64,000 nucleotides of DNA from Crocinitomix catalasitica ATCC 23190 (GTDB lineage: Bacteria > Bacteroidota > Bacteroidia > Flavobacteriales_D > Crocinitomicaceae). Below the pieces are notes generated by a model, which saw nothing but the letters and a program-made list of their open reading frames with translations, ran no database searches and had not been told where the DNA came from. Both the position numbers and the translations under genes were made by a program. Below, piece by piece: positions 42,598-52,910 of the stretch. Numbering within the stretch: position 1 is the stretch's first letter; each line of letters opens with the position of its first letter. Location: contig NZ_KK211319.1 in the NCBI RefSeq assembly GCF_000621625.1, positions 5,677 through 69,676 on the forward strand, given 5' to 3'.

Positions 42598-45150
42598 ATG
42601 AAATTTTATTTAACAGCAGTATTTCTTTTTGTTAGTTACCTAACCAACGCTCAATTCTCGGATGACTTTTCTGATGGTGATTTTGATACTGCTCCAGAAT
42701 GGATTGGAGAAGAATCGAAATTTGAAATAAATGAAGACGCTGTTTTACAATTGAATGCACCAACTGAGGCCGATATTGCTTATTTGACAGTGAGCAGTAC
42801 ATTAATTGATGATGTTGTTTGGGACTTTTTTTTACAACTAGATTTTAATCCTTCATCTTCTAATCTTGCACGCGTGTATTTAGTGTCGGATAATACTAAT
42901 CTCAATTCTGCTTTGAATGGTTATTTCGTCCAAATCGGGAATACGGACGATGAGATTTCACTCTACCAACAGACTGGTCTAACAGTTACAAAAATCATTG
43001 ACGGTGCTGATGATGCAGTAAATACAGATGTTGTGAAGGTTCGCATCCAAGTTACTAGAGATGCCGTTGGGAATTGGGAGCTGTTCCGTGATAATTTAGG
43101 AGGACATGATTTTATAAGCGAAGGAACGGTGTTCGAGAATACGCATTTAACCACAGAATATTTTGGTGTTTACGCGAAATATACAGCTACGCGTTCTGAT
43201 AAATTTATGTTCGATGACTTGGGTTCACCTTATGTTGATGGAACAGCACCATTATTAAATTCAATCGAAGTTGTAGCCAACAATCAAATTGATTTGTTTT
43301 TCAATGAATCCATGAATGAATTAAGTGTTGAAAATAGCTTGAATTATATTATTGATGGCGGAATTGGAAATCCGACTAGTGCAGTTTTAAACGTTCTTGA
43401 TCCTTCGCATGTATCATTAATATTTGACGCTGTTTTTTCTAATTTAGAGACTTATAATCTCACAATAAATGATGTTACGGACTTAGCAGAAAACAGCATA
43501 GTAACTACGACAATACCATTCGAGTATATTGAGATTGATACTGGTGAAGCGTACGATATCATTTTTACTGAACTATTTCCTGATCCAATGCCGACCATAG
43601 GTTTACCTGAAGTCGAATTTATAGAGTTGTATAACCGATCTGAAAAGGTGATTGATTTGAATGGGTGGATTCTCTCTGATAATTTATCAAATACATCATT
43701 GTCCGAATATTTACTCTTGCCAGATCAATATGTTTTAATATGTTCAACAGATGATCTTGCGCTTTTTGATATAGAGAATAAACTAGGACTTGCTAGTTTC
43801 CCCAACTTAAACAATTTAAAAGATTCATTGGTACTTAAAAATAATGAGGCAACGGTTGTTGATCATTTGGTTTACACTGTGCAATGGTATCAAAATGAGG
43901 ATAAGATAAATGGCGGTTGGACGTTGGAACGAAAAAATATTATTGATAAATGTTCAAATTCAGAGAATTGGTCGGCTTCTATTGATATGAATGGCGGTAC
44001 GCCTGGTCATATTAATTCTGTTTGGACCGAAGAAGCTGATATTACGTCACCAGATTTAAAGAATCTTTTGGTGATTAATGACAGTTCCTTTTTACTAATT
44101 TTTACGGAGCCATTAGATACATTTGTTTCAGTTGACTTTTCAATTAACCCAGGAGACTTAGCGTTAGAATGGCGCTATATCAATTCTAGTATAATTGAAT
44201 TAAAAACGACAATGCTTGCAGCTAATCAACTGTATAATTTAACAATTACAAACGCAAATGATTGTTGGGGGAATGATAAATTGATTACTTCTAAAATTGG
44301 CTTACCTTCTCAACCAATTGCAAATGATTTAATTCTAAATGAAGTACTATTTAATCCTATAACAGGTGCTTCAGATTATATTGAAATTTACAATAATTCT
44401 GATAAGTTAATCGACTTAAGTGAAATCTTTATTGGCAATTGGGATGAAGGCATTGCCAATGCAAAACAAATTGTAAATCAGCGTACATTGTTTTTGCCTC
44501 AAAATTTCATTGTCGTTTCTGAAGATACAAGTAGCATAGTTAAGAATTACAGTATATACAATTCCGCAAGTTTTATTCAAGGAGATTTACCTTCTTTTCC
44601 GAATGATTCAGGCACCGTATATCTGATGTACGAAGACGATCTAATTTTAGACTTTTTAAATTATTCTGAGAAAATGCAATTCTCACTGTTAGATGATTTT
44701 GATGGAAAATCACTCGAGCGAATTATTTATGATGATTCCCAAAACAATAGAGATAATTGGCATACAGCTTCTGAGTTTGTAGATTGGGGAACCCCTGGAT
44801 ATAGGAATTCTCAATACCAACAAACAAAAGAATTAGGAGATATAACGATCGAACCTCAATTGTTTTCTCCGGACAATGATGGCTATAACGATGTATTGAC
44901 TATTGCGTTAAATTTCATCAAAGCAGACCTAATTATCGATATTGAAATTTATGACAATCAAGGCAGAATGATAAAGGAACTAGAAGACAATTTCTTCATG
45001 GGTTATGAAGCGCTATTCACTTGGGATGGAATAAACGATGAAGGTTTTAAAGCCAGTATAGGCACCTATATCGTTTATACCACAGTAAGAGATCAAAATG
45101 GATGGAGAAAAGTGTACAAAAATGCCGTTGTATTAGCAGGACATTTTTAA
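42598..45150 (+). CDS. Secreted lamin-tail-domain (LTD) protein with FlgD/CHU_C-like C-terminus
   Basis: 850 residues. The signal peptide is about 1-18 (FYLTAVFLFVSYLTNAQ). A concanavalin/LamG-like N-terminal region (FSDDFSDGDFDTAPEWIGEESKF in two parts) is followed by a Big_5-like domain (DLFFNESMNELSVENSLNY). The first LTD (about 320-480) contains DIIFTELFPDPMPT, EFIELYNRS and NLNGWI-type motifs; a second Big_5 and a second LTD follow (DYIEIYNNSDKLIDLSEI). The end is a gliding-motility/FlgD-Ig-type CTD (FSPDNDGYNDVLTIA, IYDNQGRMIKEL, WDGINDEGF, GTYIVYTTV). Likely T9SS-exported and surface-associated. LTD domains are often linked with extracellular nucleases or phosphatases, but no enzyme domain is present here. 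Confidence 0.82.
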   Translation: MKFYLTAVFLFVSYLTNAQFSDDFSDGDFDTAPEWIGEESKFEINEDAVLQLNAPTEADIAYLTVSSTLIDDVVWDFFLQLDFNPSSSNLARVYLVSDNTNLNSALNGYFVQIGNTDDEISLYQQTGLTVTKIIDGADDAVNTDVVKVRIQVTRDAVGNWELFRDNLGGHDFISEGTVFENTHLTTEYFGVYAKYTATRSDKFMFDDLGSPYVDGTAPLLNSIEVVANNQIDLFFNESMNELSVENSLNYIIDGGIGNPTSAVLNVLDPSHVSLIFDAVFSNLETYNLTINDVTDLAENSIVTTTIPFEYIEIDTGEAYDIIFTELFPDPMPTIGLPEVEFIELYNRSEKVIDLNGWILSDNLSNTSLSEYLLLPDQYVLICSTDDLALFDIENKLGLASFPNLNNLKDSLVLKNNEATVVDHLVYTVQWYQNEDKINGGWTLERKNIIDKCSNSENWSASIDMNGGTPGHINSVWTEEADITSPDLKNLLVINDSSFLLIFTEPLDTFVSVDFSINPGDLALEWRYINSSIIELKTTMLAANQLYNLTITNANDCWGNDKLITSKIGLPSQPIANDLILNEVLFNPITGASDYIEIYNNSDKLIDLSEIFIGNWDEGIANAKQIVNQRTLFLPQNFIVVSEDTSSIVKNYSIYNSASFIQGDLPSFPNDSGTVYLMYEDDLILDFLNYSEKMQFSLLDDFDGKSLERIIYDDSQNNRDNWHTASEFVDWGTPGYRNSQYQQTKELGDITIEPQLFSPDNDGYNDVLTIALNFIKADLIIDIEIYDNQGRMIKELEDNFFMGYEALFTWDGINDEGFKASIGTYIVYTTVRDQNGWRKVYKNAVVLAGHF

Positions 45151-45156
45151 GTCTAA

Positions 45157-46575
45157 TTAAACATAACTTAATTTCACCATATTCGATTTACCTTTATCTT
45201 CAATTGGAACAGAGGCAATATTAATAACCAATTCTCCTTCTTTTAATAAACCTTTTTTCTTCAAAATGTATTTGCTATCACTAATCGTATGGTCAGTACT
45301 TACCATTTTATCATAGTAGAATGCTTGCACACCCCAAAGAAGGTTCAATTGAGTTAATAATTGTCTGTTCTCCGTGAAAACAAAAGTCGAACATTTTGGA
45401 CGTTGCGAAGATATTTTATAAGCCGTATATCCAGAAAAAGTCATTGTAATGATTCCTTTAGCTTCTACGCGTTGCGCAAGTCTAGTAGCGTTAAAACAGA
45501 CAGAGTCAGTTATAAATCTATCTTGATTTTTCTCTGGCAATTCTTCCTTGTGATAAATCTCGTCATTTTTTTCAACCTCATTCACAATTTTAGTCATTGC
45601 TCTAATCACTTCAATTGGATACTTGCCAACAGAAGTTTCGCCAGATAACATTACAGCATCCGTTCCATCTAAAACAGCATTTGCCACATCATTCACTTCA
45701 GCTCTTGTGGGGGTGAAATTAGTAATCATACTTTCCATCATTTGCGTTGCAACAATGATTGGTTTAGCAAATTTTCTACAAATCTTAATCATCATTTTCT
45801 GAAGATTAGGAACCGTTTCCATTGGAACCTCTACACCTAAGTCTCCACGAGCAACCATTATAGCGTCAGTTGCAATAATAATGTCTTCAATATCATCAAT
45901 CGCTTCCGGTTTTTCAATTTTTGCAACCACCTTAGCATGACTTTGTGCATTTCTAATGATATGTTTCAATTCAATAATATCTCTAGCGGAACGAACAAAA
46001 GACAGTCCAACCCAATCAACTTGATTCGCAAGTGCAAAAGCCAAATCAGCGCTATCTTTAGGGGTGATACATGGCAATGATATTTTTGTGTTCGGTAAAT
46101 TCACTCCTTTTTTAGAACTTAGAATTCCACCGTGAACAATTCTTGTCTCAACTTTATCTTTTCTATTTGTTGCCGTAACTTCTAATTGCAACTTCCCATC
46201 ATCCATTAATACTTTATCTCCAACAGAAACATCTAGTGGAAATTCTTGGTATGTTAAATAAACTTTGTCCTTGGTGCCAATACATTCATTCGTGGTAATC
46301 GTTAAATTCTCACCATCTACTAGTTCAATCCCATTATTTTCAACCTCACCAATTCTAATCTTAGGTCCTTGCAAATCTGCAAGAATAGAAACATCATATT
46401 CGCTTTCTTTGTTAATTTCACGAATCATTTCTATTGTTCTCTTATGGTCTTCATGGCTGCCATGTGAGAAGTTTAGTCGGCATACATTTACACCTTCAAT
46501 AATCATTTGCTTTAAAATTTCTATCGAACTTGTCGATGCCGGCCCCATAGTGGCGACTATTTTTGTCTTTTTCAT
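45157..46575 (-). CDS. pyk: Pyruvate kinase
   Basis: 472 residues, full length. It starts KKTKIVATMGPASTSSIEIL. Active-site segments are CRLNFSHGSHEDH, ADLQGPKIRIGE, MVARGDLGVEVPMETVP and the signature KIEKPEAIDDIEDII. TRAEVNDVANAVLDGTDAVMLSGETSVGKYP is also present. It makes pyruvate and ATP from phosphoenolpyruvate and ADP. It follows the IPExxxVDY gene by 42 bp on the same strand. It converges with the 42598 gene with only 6 bp between. Confidence 0.97.
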   Translation of the reverse strand: MKKTKIVATMGPASTSSIEILKQMIIEGVNVCRLNFSHGSHEDHKRTIEMIREINKESEYDVSILADLQGPKIRIGEVENNGIELVDGENLTITTNECIGTKDKVYLTYQEFPLDVSVGDKVLMDDGKLQLEVTATNRKDKVETRIVHGGILSSKKGVNLPNTKISLPCITPKDSADLAFALANQVDWVGLSFVRSARDIIELKHIIRNAQSHAKVVAKIEKPEAIDDIEDIIIATDAIMVARGDLGVEVPMETVPNLQKMMIKICRKFAKPIIVATQMMESMITNFTPTRAEVNDVANAVLDGTDAVMLSGETSVGKYPIEVIRAMTKIVNEVEKNDEIYHKEELPEKNQDRFITDSVCFNATRLAQRVEAKGIITMTFSGYTAYKISSQRPKCSTFVFTENRQLLTQLNLLWGVQAFYYDKMVSTDHTISDSKYILKKKGLLKEGELVINIASVPIEDKGKSNMVKLSYV

Positions 46576-46617
46576 TGTGTTTTTATCTATATTGTCTTAA
46601 AGGCTTATGTCTTTGAG

Positions 46618-47034
46618 TTAAAAAATTAAATTCGATTTTGATTTTAATTCTTCTGGATCAAATATAAATGCGGTTAAGATACTATCTAACTCTTTTAGCG
46701 AAGTTAAGATATTATTAATTTCTAACGTATAATTGTTTTTTATCAGAAGGAAATAATCAATTTGGTCTTTTTCTGGAATCAAATGATTAAATTGATTAGA
46801 GGTGTTTTTGACCAATTGATAAGTGATATGTTCCGTTTCGTCAAAATATTCATACATGGAAAATTCTTGTTCCCCAATTTTTTTTACCAAAAGATTAAGA
46901 TCTTCAATTTTACTTAACTGAATGCCTAATGTTTTATTTATTCCCCAACAAAGTTGATAATCTGCATTGCTAGAGCAGATTCCTATCAATTCAAACGTGA
47001 AGTCGTCTTCTAAAATTAGTTTATACTTTGCCAT
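46618..47034 (-). CDS. IPExxxVDY family protein
   Basis: 138 residues, cytoplasmic, no signal peptide. It has the family's naming motif as IPEKDQIDYFLLIK (about 96-109; Ile in place of Val). The family is restricted to Bacteroidota and its function is unknown. Members are typically encoded next to pyruvate kinase, as here, so an operon with pyk is likely. A TAACTTTA box on the minus strand (about 47052-47059) may be its promoter. Confidence 0.85.
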   Translation of the reverse strand: MAKYKLILEDDFTFELIGICSSNADYQLCWGINKTLGIQLSKIEDLNLLVKKIGEQEFSMYEYFDETEHITYQLVKNTSNQFNHLIPEKDQIDYFLLIKNNYTLEINNILTSLKELDSILTAFIFDPEELKSKSNLIF

Positions 47035-47157
47035 AATGTACTAAAAAAAAATAAAGTTATCTAATTTGTAGAAATCATACGCAATAGAAAGGGGGTAATA
47101 TTGATATGAAGCTATAATTTATTTCTCTTTTGAGAATTTAAATTTATCTTTAGTCGA

Positions 47158-47922
47158 ATGAAATTGTGGTTAGACAAAAATACTTTTATCGATACAGCTA
47201 ACGGAATTGACATATCAATTCCATTGGTGGAAGGTCCTAATAATGTAAATGCTTGGTATTGTGATCCTGTTAAAATAGAACCTGTGGTTGGTGAGGGATT
47301 TATTGGGGCTGTAAAACAAGGAGGTGCAGTCAATTTTAATAATGTAATGCTGAATCCACACGGTAATGGCACGCATACAGAGTGTGTTGGACATATATCA
47401 AAAGAATTTTATTCAATCAACGATGTGCTTAAACAGTTTCATTTTGACGCACATGTGATTACTGTTCAGCCAAAAAAAGTATTTAATGAACAGTATCAGG
47501 AAGATGATTTAGTCATTGACAAGGCCAGTATATTAGAATGTGAACTTGACATCAGTCATGTGGATGCGCTTGTGATACGAACTTTAACCAATTCAACCGA
47601 AAAGAAAACCCATCAATATTCAAATACTAATCCTCCATACTTTACAGCTTGTGCAATGCAATATATAGTTGATAGTGGTATTAAGCATTTATTAGTTGAT
47701 TTACCTTCTGTTGACAGGGAGGTAGATGGTGGCGAATTAAATGCACATCGTATTTTTTGGAATTATCCAACAAATCCGTCTTTAACAAAAACAATTACGG
47801 AACTCATTTATGTGCCGAATACTGTTTCTGACGGGAATTATCATTTAGAATTTCAAATAATAAGTATCATGAATGATGCTTCACCAAGTAAAATAATGCT
47901 CTATAATAAAGTTGCTGAGTAA
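47158..47922 (+). CDS. Cyclase-family protein (kynurenine formamidase-like)
   Basis: 254 residues. The metal-binding cyclase motif is visible as HGNGTHTECVGH at about residues 63-74 (family HxGTHxDxPxH, with Glu replacing the usual Asp and the Pro missing). Further family features are VIRT (about 140), PPYFT and LLVDLPSVDREVDGGELNAHRIFW near the C-terminus. Relatives hydrolyse N-formylkynurenine or related amides and esters; the substrate here is uncertain. A TATCTTTA box (47145-47152) lies so close to the ATG that the transcript may be leaderless. Confidence 0.8.
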   Translation: MKLWLDKNTFIDTANGIDISIPLVEGPNNVNAWYCDPVKIEPVVGEGFIGAVKQGGAVNFNNVMLNPHGNGTHTECVGHISKEFYSINDVLKQFHFDAHVITVQPKKVFNEQYQEDDLVIDKASILECELDISHVDALVIRTLTNSTEKKTHQYSNTNPPYFTACAMQYIVDSGIKHLLVDLPSVDREVDGGELNAHRIFWNYPTNPSLTKTITELIYVPNTVSDGNYHLEFQIISIMNDASPSKIMLYNKVAE

Positions 47923-47986
47923 TATTTTTTTGTCGAAACGTCTTCTAATAGAAGAATTTATTAATTAAAGAAGTTTTCAATAATGA

Positions 47987-48017
47987 TTGCATAATTGTAA
48001 GAAAATAGCTATATTTG
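47987..48017 (+). promoter_or_regulatory. Promoter (TTG, 20-bp spacer, TATATTTG) of rimP-nusA-infB
   Basis: -33-like TTG at 47987-47989, 20-bp spacer, TATATTTG at 48010-48017. Expected start at about 48024 gives a leader of about 57 nt that contains the hairpin 48043-48069. Confidence 0.7.
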
Positions 48018-48042
48018 CGCCATAATTGATATTATAATAAAA

Positions 48043-48069
48043 AAAGAGGGGACACGTTGTCCCCTCTTT
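48043..48069 (+). promoter_or_regulatory. Leader hairpin of the rimP operon
   Basis: Perfect 12-bp inverted repeat, AAAGAGGGGACA / TGTCCCCTCTTT, with a CGT loop. It lies between the promoter and the rimP ATG and ends 11 nt before it. Only three T follow, so it is not a standard terminator; an attenuator, anti-termination or translational control element is more likely. Confidence 0.75.
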
Positions 48070-48080
48070 GCGTACTTAAA

Positions 48081-48557
48081 ATGATTGATAAAGAACAAAT
48101 ATTAGAATTGGCTAATGAGCGCATTGCGGATCATGATCCGACGTTGTTTATTGTTGATTTACAAATAAATAAGGATAGTTTAATTCTTGTTGAATTGGAT
48201 AAAATGGGGGGATCTGTTTCAATCCAAGATTGCATTGCAGTAAGTCGAAATATTGAACATAATTTAGATCGTGAGGAGGAAGATTTTTCACTTGAGGTAA
48301 CTTCTGCGGGACTTGACAAACCTTTGCGTGTTTTAAAGCAATTCGAAAAAAATATTGGTCGCAATGTTCAAGTGTTTTTGAAAGAGCATGGGAAGAGTAT
48401 TGAAGGCGAATTAAAGGACTTTAGTGAAGAAGGAATTACAGTTGAGACCCAAGAAAAGGTTCGATTGGAAGGGAAAAAGAAAAAAGTGCTTGAGATTAAG
48501 CAATTAGAATTAAAGTTTGAAGATATAAAAGAAACAAAATTGATTATTTCATTTTAA
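48081..48557 (+). CDS. rimP: Ribosome maturation factor RimP
   Basis: 158 residues from the ATG at 48081. A TTG at 48057 in the same frame lies inside the leader hairpin and is rejected. It needs RimP_N (VDLQINKDSLILVELDKMGG, DCIAVSRNIEHNLD, FSLEVTSAGLDKPLR, with the conserved EVTSAGLD motif) and an SH3-like RimP_C domain (GRNVQVFLKE...GELKDFSEEGI). It assists 30S maturation. It is the first gene of rimP-nusA-infB. Confidence 0.93.
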   Translation: MIDKEQILELANERIADHDPTLFIVDLQINKDSLILVELDKMGGSVSIQDCIAVSRNIEHNLDREEEDFSLEVTSAGLDKPLRVLKQFEKNIGRNVQVFLKEHGKSIEGELKDFSEEGITVETQEKVRLEGKKKKVLEIKQLELKFEDIKETKLIISF

Positions 48558-48627
48558 AAAAGATTAATTGAACTGGTTATGGCTAATGCAGTTCTTTTAA
48601 TTGATTAAAAAACTAAATATATACAGA

Positions 48628-49863
48628 ATGAATGCGTTGGAATTAATAGAATCCTTTTCAGAGTTTAAGGAATTTAAGAACATCGATAGAGAGACGATGA
48701 TGAACATTTTACAAGATGTTTTCAGATCTATGCTTAAAAAGAAGTATGGAAATGATGAGCATATTGATGTGATTATCAATCCAGATAAAGGTGATGTGGA
48801 AATTTGGATTAATAGAGAGATTGTTCCAGATGGTGAGGTTGAAGATGTAAATATTGAAATTGCATTATCAGACGCGATTAAAATTGAGCCTGATTTTGAA
48901 GTTGGGGAAGAGGTTGCAGAAGAAGTGAAATTAGATGATTTTGGAAGAAGAAACGTACTTTCATTAAGACAAAATCTAATTTCTAGAATTCTTGAGTTAG
49001 AGAAAGATCATATCTATAAAAAATATAAAGAGCGTATTGGAGAAATCATTACTGGTGAAGTTTATCAGGTTTGGAAAAGAGAAATACTTGTCCTTGATGA
49101 TGAAGGGAACGAGTTAATTTTACCTAAACAAGAACAAATTCCATCTGATTATTTCAAAAAAGGTGAATCTGTTCGTGCAGTAGTTGCAAGAGTTGATTTA
49201 AGAAACAATAGCCCAGTAATTGTACTTTCACGTACAGCAACTGAATTCCTTGAGCGTTTATTCGAATTAGAAGTACCAGAAGTATTTGATGGTTTAATTA
49301 CCATTAAGAAAATTGTAAGAGAGCCAGGAGAGAGGGCAAAAGTAGCAGTTGAATCTTACGATGATAGAATTGATCCAGTTGGAGCTTGTGTTGGTATGAA
49401 AGGTGCAAGAATTCATGGAATAGTGAGAGAGTTGAAAAATGAAAACATCGATGTAATTAATTATACAACGAATGAAAAATTATTTATTCAACGTGCATTA
49501 TCTCCAGCAAAAATAACTTCAATCGAATTGGATGAGGTGAATCATAGAGCTGAGGTTTATTTAAAAACTGACCAGGTGTCATTAGCAATTGGTAAAGGTG
49601 GTCACAATATTAAATTAGCAGGTAAATTAAGTGGTTACGAAATTGACGTATACCGTGAAGGAGCTGAGGATATTGAAGATGTGGATTTAGAAGAGTTTTC
49701 TGATGAAATTGAAGGATGGGTAATTAAACAATTGAAATCAATTGGCCTTGATTCAGCAAAATCAGTACTTGAATTGGATGTAGAACAACTGACAAAAAGA
49801 ACCGATTTAGAACTTGAAACAATCGAAGACATATTACGTGTACTTAGAGCAGAGTTCGAATAA
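48628..49863 (+). CDS. nusA: Transcription termination/antitermination factor NusA
   Basis: 411 residues from the ATG at 48628; a TTG at 48601 adds nine residues that do not match the family start (MNALELIESFSEFKE). An N-terminal RNA-polymerase-binding domain (about 1-125) is followed by an S1 domain (about 130-200, GEIITGEVYQVW, LPKQEQIPSDYFKKGESV), then KH1/KH2 with DPVGACVGMKGARIHGIVRELKNE and SLAIGKGGHNIKLAGKLSGYEIDV. A short acidic C-terminal HhH-like tail follows. It controls pausing, termination and rRNA antitermination. In E. coli NusA autoregulates this operon. Confidence 0.96.
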   Translation: MNALELIESFSEFKEFKNIDRETMMNILQDVFRSMLKKKYGNDEHIDVIINPDKGDVEIWINREIVPDGEVEDVNIEIALSDAIKIEPDFEVGEEVAEEVKLDDFGRRNVLSLRQNLISRILELEKDHIYKKYKERIGEIITGEVYQVWKREILVLDDEGNELILPKQEQIPSDYFKKGESVRAVVARVDLRNNSPVIVLSRTATEFLERLFELEVPEVFDGLITIKKIVREPGERAKVAVESYDDRIDPVGACVGMKGARIHGIVRELKNENIDVINYTTNEKLFIQRALSPAKITSIELDEVNHRAEVYLKTDQVSLAIGKGGHNIKLAGKLSGYEIDVYREGAEDIEDVDLEEFSDEIEGWVIKQLKSIGLDSAKSVLELDVEQLTKRTDLELETIEDILRVLRAEFE

Positions 49864-49912
49864 GATTTTATTAAATTAAAGTTGATTAATAAAAATAAGT
49901 AAAGTATTTCTT

Positions 49913-49920
49913 TACATTTG
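49913..49920 (+). promoter_or_regulatory. Possible internal promoter TACATTTG for infB
   Basis: TAnnTTTG match 24 nt before infB, overlapping a small palindrome GTAAAG-TATTT-CTTTAC (49899-49915). This would allow infB expression independent of rimP-nusA. Confidence 0.5.
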
Positions 49921-49943
49921 AGGCATTAAAGTAAAAAATAAGA

Positions 49944-52790
49944 ATGGCAGGTAAGGCAAAAAGGTTGAATAAGGTGGCAAAAGAGTTTAACATTAGTATT
50001 AGTACTATTGTTGATTTTTTGAAAACCAAAGGAATCGATATTGATTCTAAACCGAATACCAAAATCGAAGGCGAGATTTTGAGTGTTTTAGAAGGAGAGT
50101 TCGCGGACGACAAGGAAGCGAAACAAATTTCTGAAGGTGCTGGGATTGTGCGTGAAAAACGTGAATCTATCTCACTTAAGGATATTAAGAAAGAGGGGGC
50201 AAGTGACGAAGATTCAGACGATGACGATGATGACGACGACGACGATGTGGACGAAATTGTTGAAGAAACTCCTAAAAAAGTAGAAGCAGTAAAGGAAACG
50301 CCTATACCTGAGCCTGTTGTCGAAAAGCCTGTAGCCGAAGAGCCTACAAAAACTGAAGAGAAGCCGAAAGAAGAAGCTCCTGTCGAAGAAGAAAAGCCTG
50401 CCGCTGTAATCGACAAAAAGCCTATCATTGAAAAGGACGAATCGGATAACAAAAGCGGCTTAGCCGTTCTCGGACGTATTGATTTAGATGCAATAAATCA
50501 AAAAACTAGACCAGATAAAAAGAAAAAAGTAGTTGCTGAAAAGCCAAAAGCTAAACCAGCACCAACTCCAGAACCGAAGAAGGAAGAGCCTAAAAAGGAG
50601 GTGAAACCTGAACCGAAAAAAGAGGAGGAGCCTGCAGCTAAACCGGTTAAAGAACCGAATGCACCAATTGAGACTATTAAAGCAACTTCTGAAAAGTTAA
50701 CAGGACCGAGAGTAGTTGGTAAAATTGTTTTACCTGTTGAGAGAGAGAAAGCAAATTCGAGAAAGAAAAGGAAGCGAATTAAAAAGGTTAATCCTGAAAA
50801 ACAAGCTCCGTCAACAACGCAAAGATCTGCTTCGCCTGCTGCAAATAGAAATAAAAATAGCAAGTTTAAGAAAAAGGAAAAACCTGTCGTTACTGATAAG
50901 GAAATCCAAAAAGAAATTAAGGATACACTAGCACGTTTACAAGGTGGTGGAAAGAGTAAAGGGTCTAAATTTAGAAGAGAGAAACGTCAGTTAGGTGCTG
51001 ATAAAAGAGCTGAGGAATTAGAACAAGAAGAATTAGCAAAAAGTATATTGAAGATTACTGAATTCGTTTCAGTGTCTGAATTGGCAACAATGATGAACGT
51101 CAGTCCAACTGAGGTTATTGGTGCATGTATGTCATTAGGTATATTCGCTTCAATAAATCAAAGACTGGATCGTGAAACGATTCAATTGGTTGCAGATGAA
51201 TTCTCTTTTGAAACTGAATTTATTAGTGCTGAAGTACAAGAGTCTATTGTAGTTGAAGAAGATAAACCTGAAGATTTATCTGATCGTCCACCAATCGTAA
51301 CTGTTATGGGGCATGTCGATCACGGTAAAACTTCTTTATTGGATCATATTCGACAAGCAAATGTAACTGACGGTGAGGCCGGAGGAATTACACAGCATAT
51401 TGGTGCTTATTCTGTAGAGACTAAAGGTGGTAAGAGAGTTACTTTCTTAGATACTCCAGGTCACGAAGCCTTTACAGCGATGCGTGCTCGTGGTGCGCAA
51501 GTAACGGATATTGCAATTATTATAGTTGCGGCAGATGATGATGTGATGCCTCAAACTAAAGAGGCAATATCTCACGCGCAAGCTGCTGGTGTACCAATTG
51601 TTTTTGCAATTAATAAAATTGATAAACCAGGTGCAAATCCTGATAAGATAAAAGAGCAACTTTCTCAAATGAATATCTTAGTTGAAGAATGGGGTGGTAA
51701 ATACCAATCTCAAGAAATTTCAGCGAAGAAAGGTCAAAATATTGAAGAGTTACTTGAGAAAGTATTGCTTGAAGCAGAAATATTAGAATTAAAAGCGAAT
51801 CCTAATAAGCGTGCAAATGGTACAGTCGTAGAATCATTGCTTGATAAAGGTCGTGGTTATGTGACTACAGTATTGGTTTCGTCTGGAACAATGCGTGTTG
51901 GTGATCCGATTATTGCTGGTCAACATTATGGTAAAGTGAAAGCGATGCATAATGATAAAGGACAATCTGTTGAAGAAGCAGGTCCTTCAACACCAGTTTC
52001 AATCTTAGGATTCAATGGTGCACCAAGTGCAGGTGATCAATTCCATTGTTTAGCTGACGAACGTGAAGTGAAACAAATCGCTTCCAAACGTGAGCAGTTG
52101 CACAGAGAACAAGGATTACGTACTCAGAAAATAATGACTTTGGACGAAATCGGTCGTCGTATCGCAATTGGAGATTTCCAAGAATTAAATATTATTGTGA
52201 AAGGTGATGTTGATGGTTCGGTTGAGGCTGTGTCTGATTCATTATTGAAATTGTCAACTGAAAAAATCCAAGTGAATATCATTCATAAAGGTGTAGGACA
52301 AATTTCTGAGGCTGATATTACATTGGCTTCCGCTTCGCAAGCTATTATTATAGGATTCCAAGTGAGACCTTCTGCTATTGCTAGAAAACTAGCTGAGAAA
52401 GAAGGAATCGATGTAAGACTATATTCTGTCATCTATAAAGCGATTGAAGAAATTCAAGAAGCGATGAAAGGAATGCTAGCGCCAGAATTTAAAGAAGAGA
52501 TTCTAGGTATTGCAGAAATCAGAGAAACATTCAGAATTTCTAAAGTGGGTACAATTGCCGGTTGTTTTGTAACGGAAGGTAAAATCATGAGAAATTCTGA
52601 TGTTAGAGTTATTAGAGATGGTATTGTAATCTACACTGGTGGACTTGGTTCATTGAAGCGATTCAAAGATGATGTTAAAGAAGTAAAAGTAAATTACGAA
52701 TGTGGTTTGAATATTGATAAATTCAACGATATTAAAGTAGGTGATTTAGTTGAAGCATACCACGAAGTGGAAGTTGAAGCAAAACTTTAA
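49944..52790 (+). CDS. infB: Translation initiation factor IF-2
   Basis: 948 residues. The long low-complexity N-terminal half (about 60-420) has a run of Asp at about 90-101 followed by Pro/Glu/Lys-rich repeats and basic blocks. The N-terminal IF2_N ([26 protein letters not shown]) and a second IF2_N-like domain (about 370-430) flank it. The GTPase domain begins at about residue 455 with G1 GHVDHGKT (456-463), G3 [16 protein letters not shown] and G4 NKID. Domains II-IV follow, including the [11 protein letters not shown] region. It binds initiator fMet-tRNA and promotes subunit joining. A strong terminator follows. Confidence 0.97.
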   Translation: MAGKAKRLNKVAKEFNISISTIVDFLKTKGIDIDSKPNTKIEGEILSVLEGEFADDKEAKQISEGAGIVREKRESISLKDIKKEGASDEDSDDDDDDDDDDVDEIVEETPKKVEAVKETPIPEPVVEKPVAEEPTKTEEKPKEEAPVEEEKPAAVIDKKPIIEKDESDNKSGLAVLGRIDLDAINQKTRPDKKKKVVAEKPKAKPAPTPEPKKEEPKKEVKPEPKKEEEPAAKPVKEPNAPIETIKATSEKLTGPRVVGKIVLPVEREKANSRKKRKRIKKVNPEKQAPSTTQRSASPAANRNKNSKFKKKEKPVVTDKEIQKEIKDTLARLQGGGKSKGSKFRREKRQLGADKRAEELEQEELAKSILKITEFVSVSELATMMNVSPTEVIGACMSLGIFASINQRLDRETIQLVADEFSFETEFISAEVQESIVVEEDKPEDLSDRPPIVTVMGHVDHGKTSLLDHIRQANVTDGEAGGITQHIGAYSVETKGGKRVTFLDTPGHEAFTAMRARGAQVTDIAIIIVAADDDVMPQTKEAISHAQAAGVPIVFAINKIDKPGANPDKIKEQLSQMNILVEEWGGKYQSQEISAKKGQNIEELLEKVLLEAEILELKANPNKRANGTVVESLLDKGRGYVTTVLVSSGTMRVGDPIIAGQHYGKVKAMHNDKGQSVEEAGPSTPVSILGFNGAPSAGDQFHCLADEREVKQIASKREQLHREQGLRTQKIMTLDEIGRRIAIGDFQELNIIVKGDVDGSVEAVSDSLLKLSTEKIQVNIIHKGVGQISEADITLASASQAIIIGFQVRPSAIARKLAEKEGIDVRLYSVIYKAIEEIQEAMKGMLAPEFKEEILGIAEIRETFRISKVGTIAGCFVTEGKIMRNSDVRVIRDGIVIYTGGLGSLKRFKDDVKEVKVNYECGLNIDKFNDIKVGDLVEAYHEVEVEAKL

Positions 52791-52803
52791 TAACAACATA
52801 GTA

Positions 52804-52852
52804 AGACATAAAAAAAACCAGCTCAATAATTGAGCTGGTTTTTTTTATGTCT
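52804..52852. terminator. Bidirectional terminator between infB and the SPOR gene
   Basis: Perfect inverted repeat of about 23 bp (AGACATAAAAAAAACCAGCT... on one side) with loop TAA and T-runs in both directions. It serves infB (+) and the convergent gene at 52911 (-). Confidence 0.92.
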
Positions 52853-52910
52853 AGTATTCAGATTTAATCAAACTCACATAAGTTGTCGTGATCAAATAAA
52901 GTTGTTATTC

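Noticed and set aside
48057-48080. TTG start for rimP at 48057
   Set aside because: Lies inside the leader hairpin; the ATG at 48081 gives the usual RimP N-terminus.
49886-50452. 188-codon minus-strand frame rich in Ser/Thr opposite infB
   Set aside because: Antisense shadow of the acidic/Pro-rich IF-2 N-terminal region; the Ser runs mirror GAT/GAC and GAA codons.
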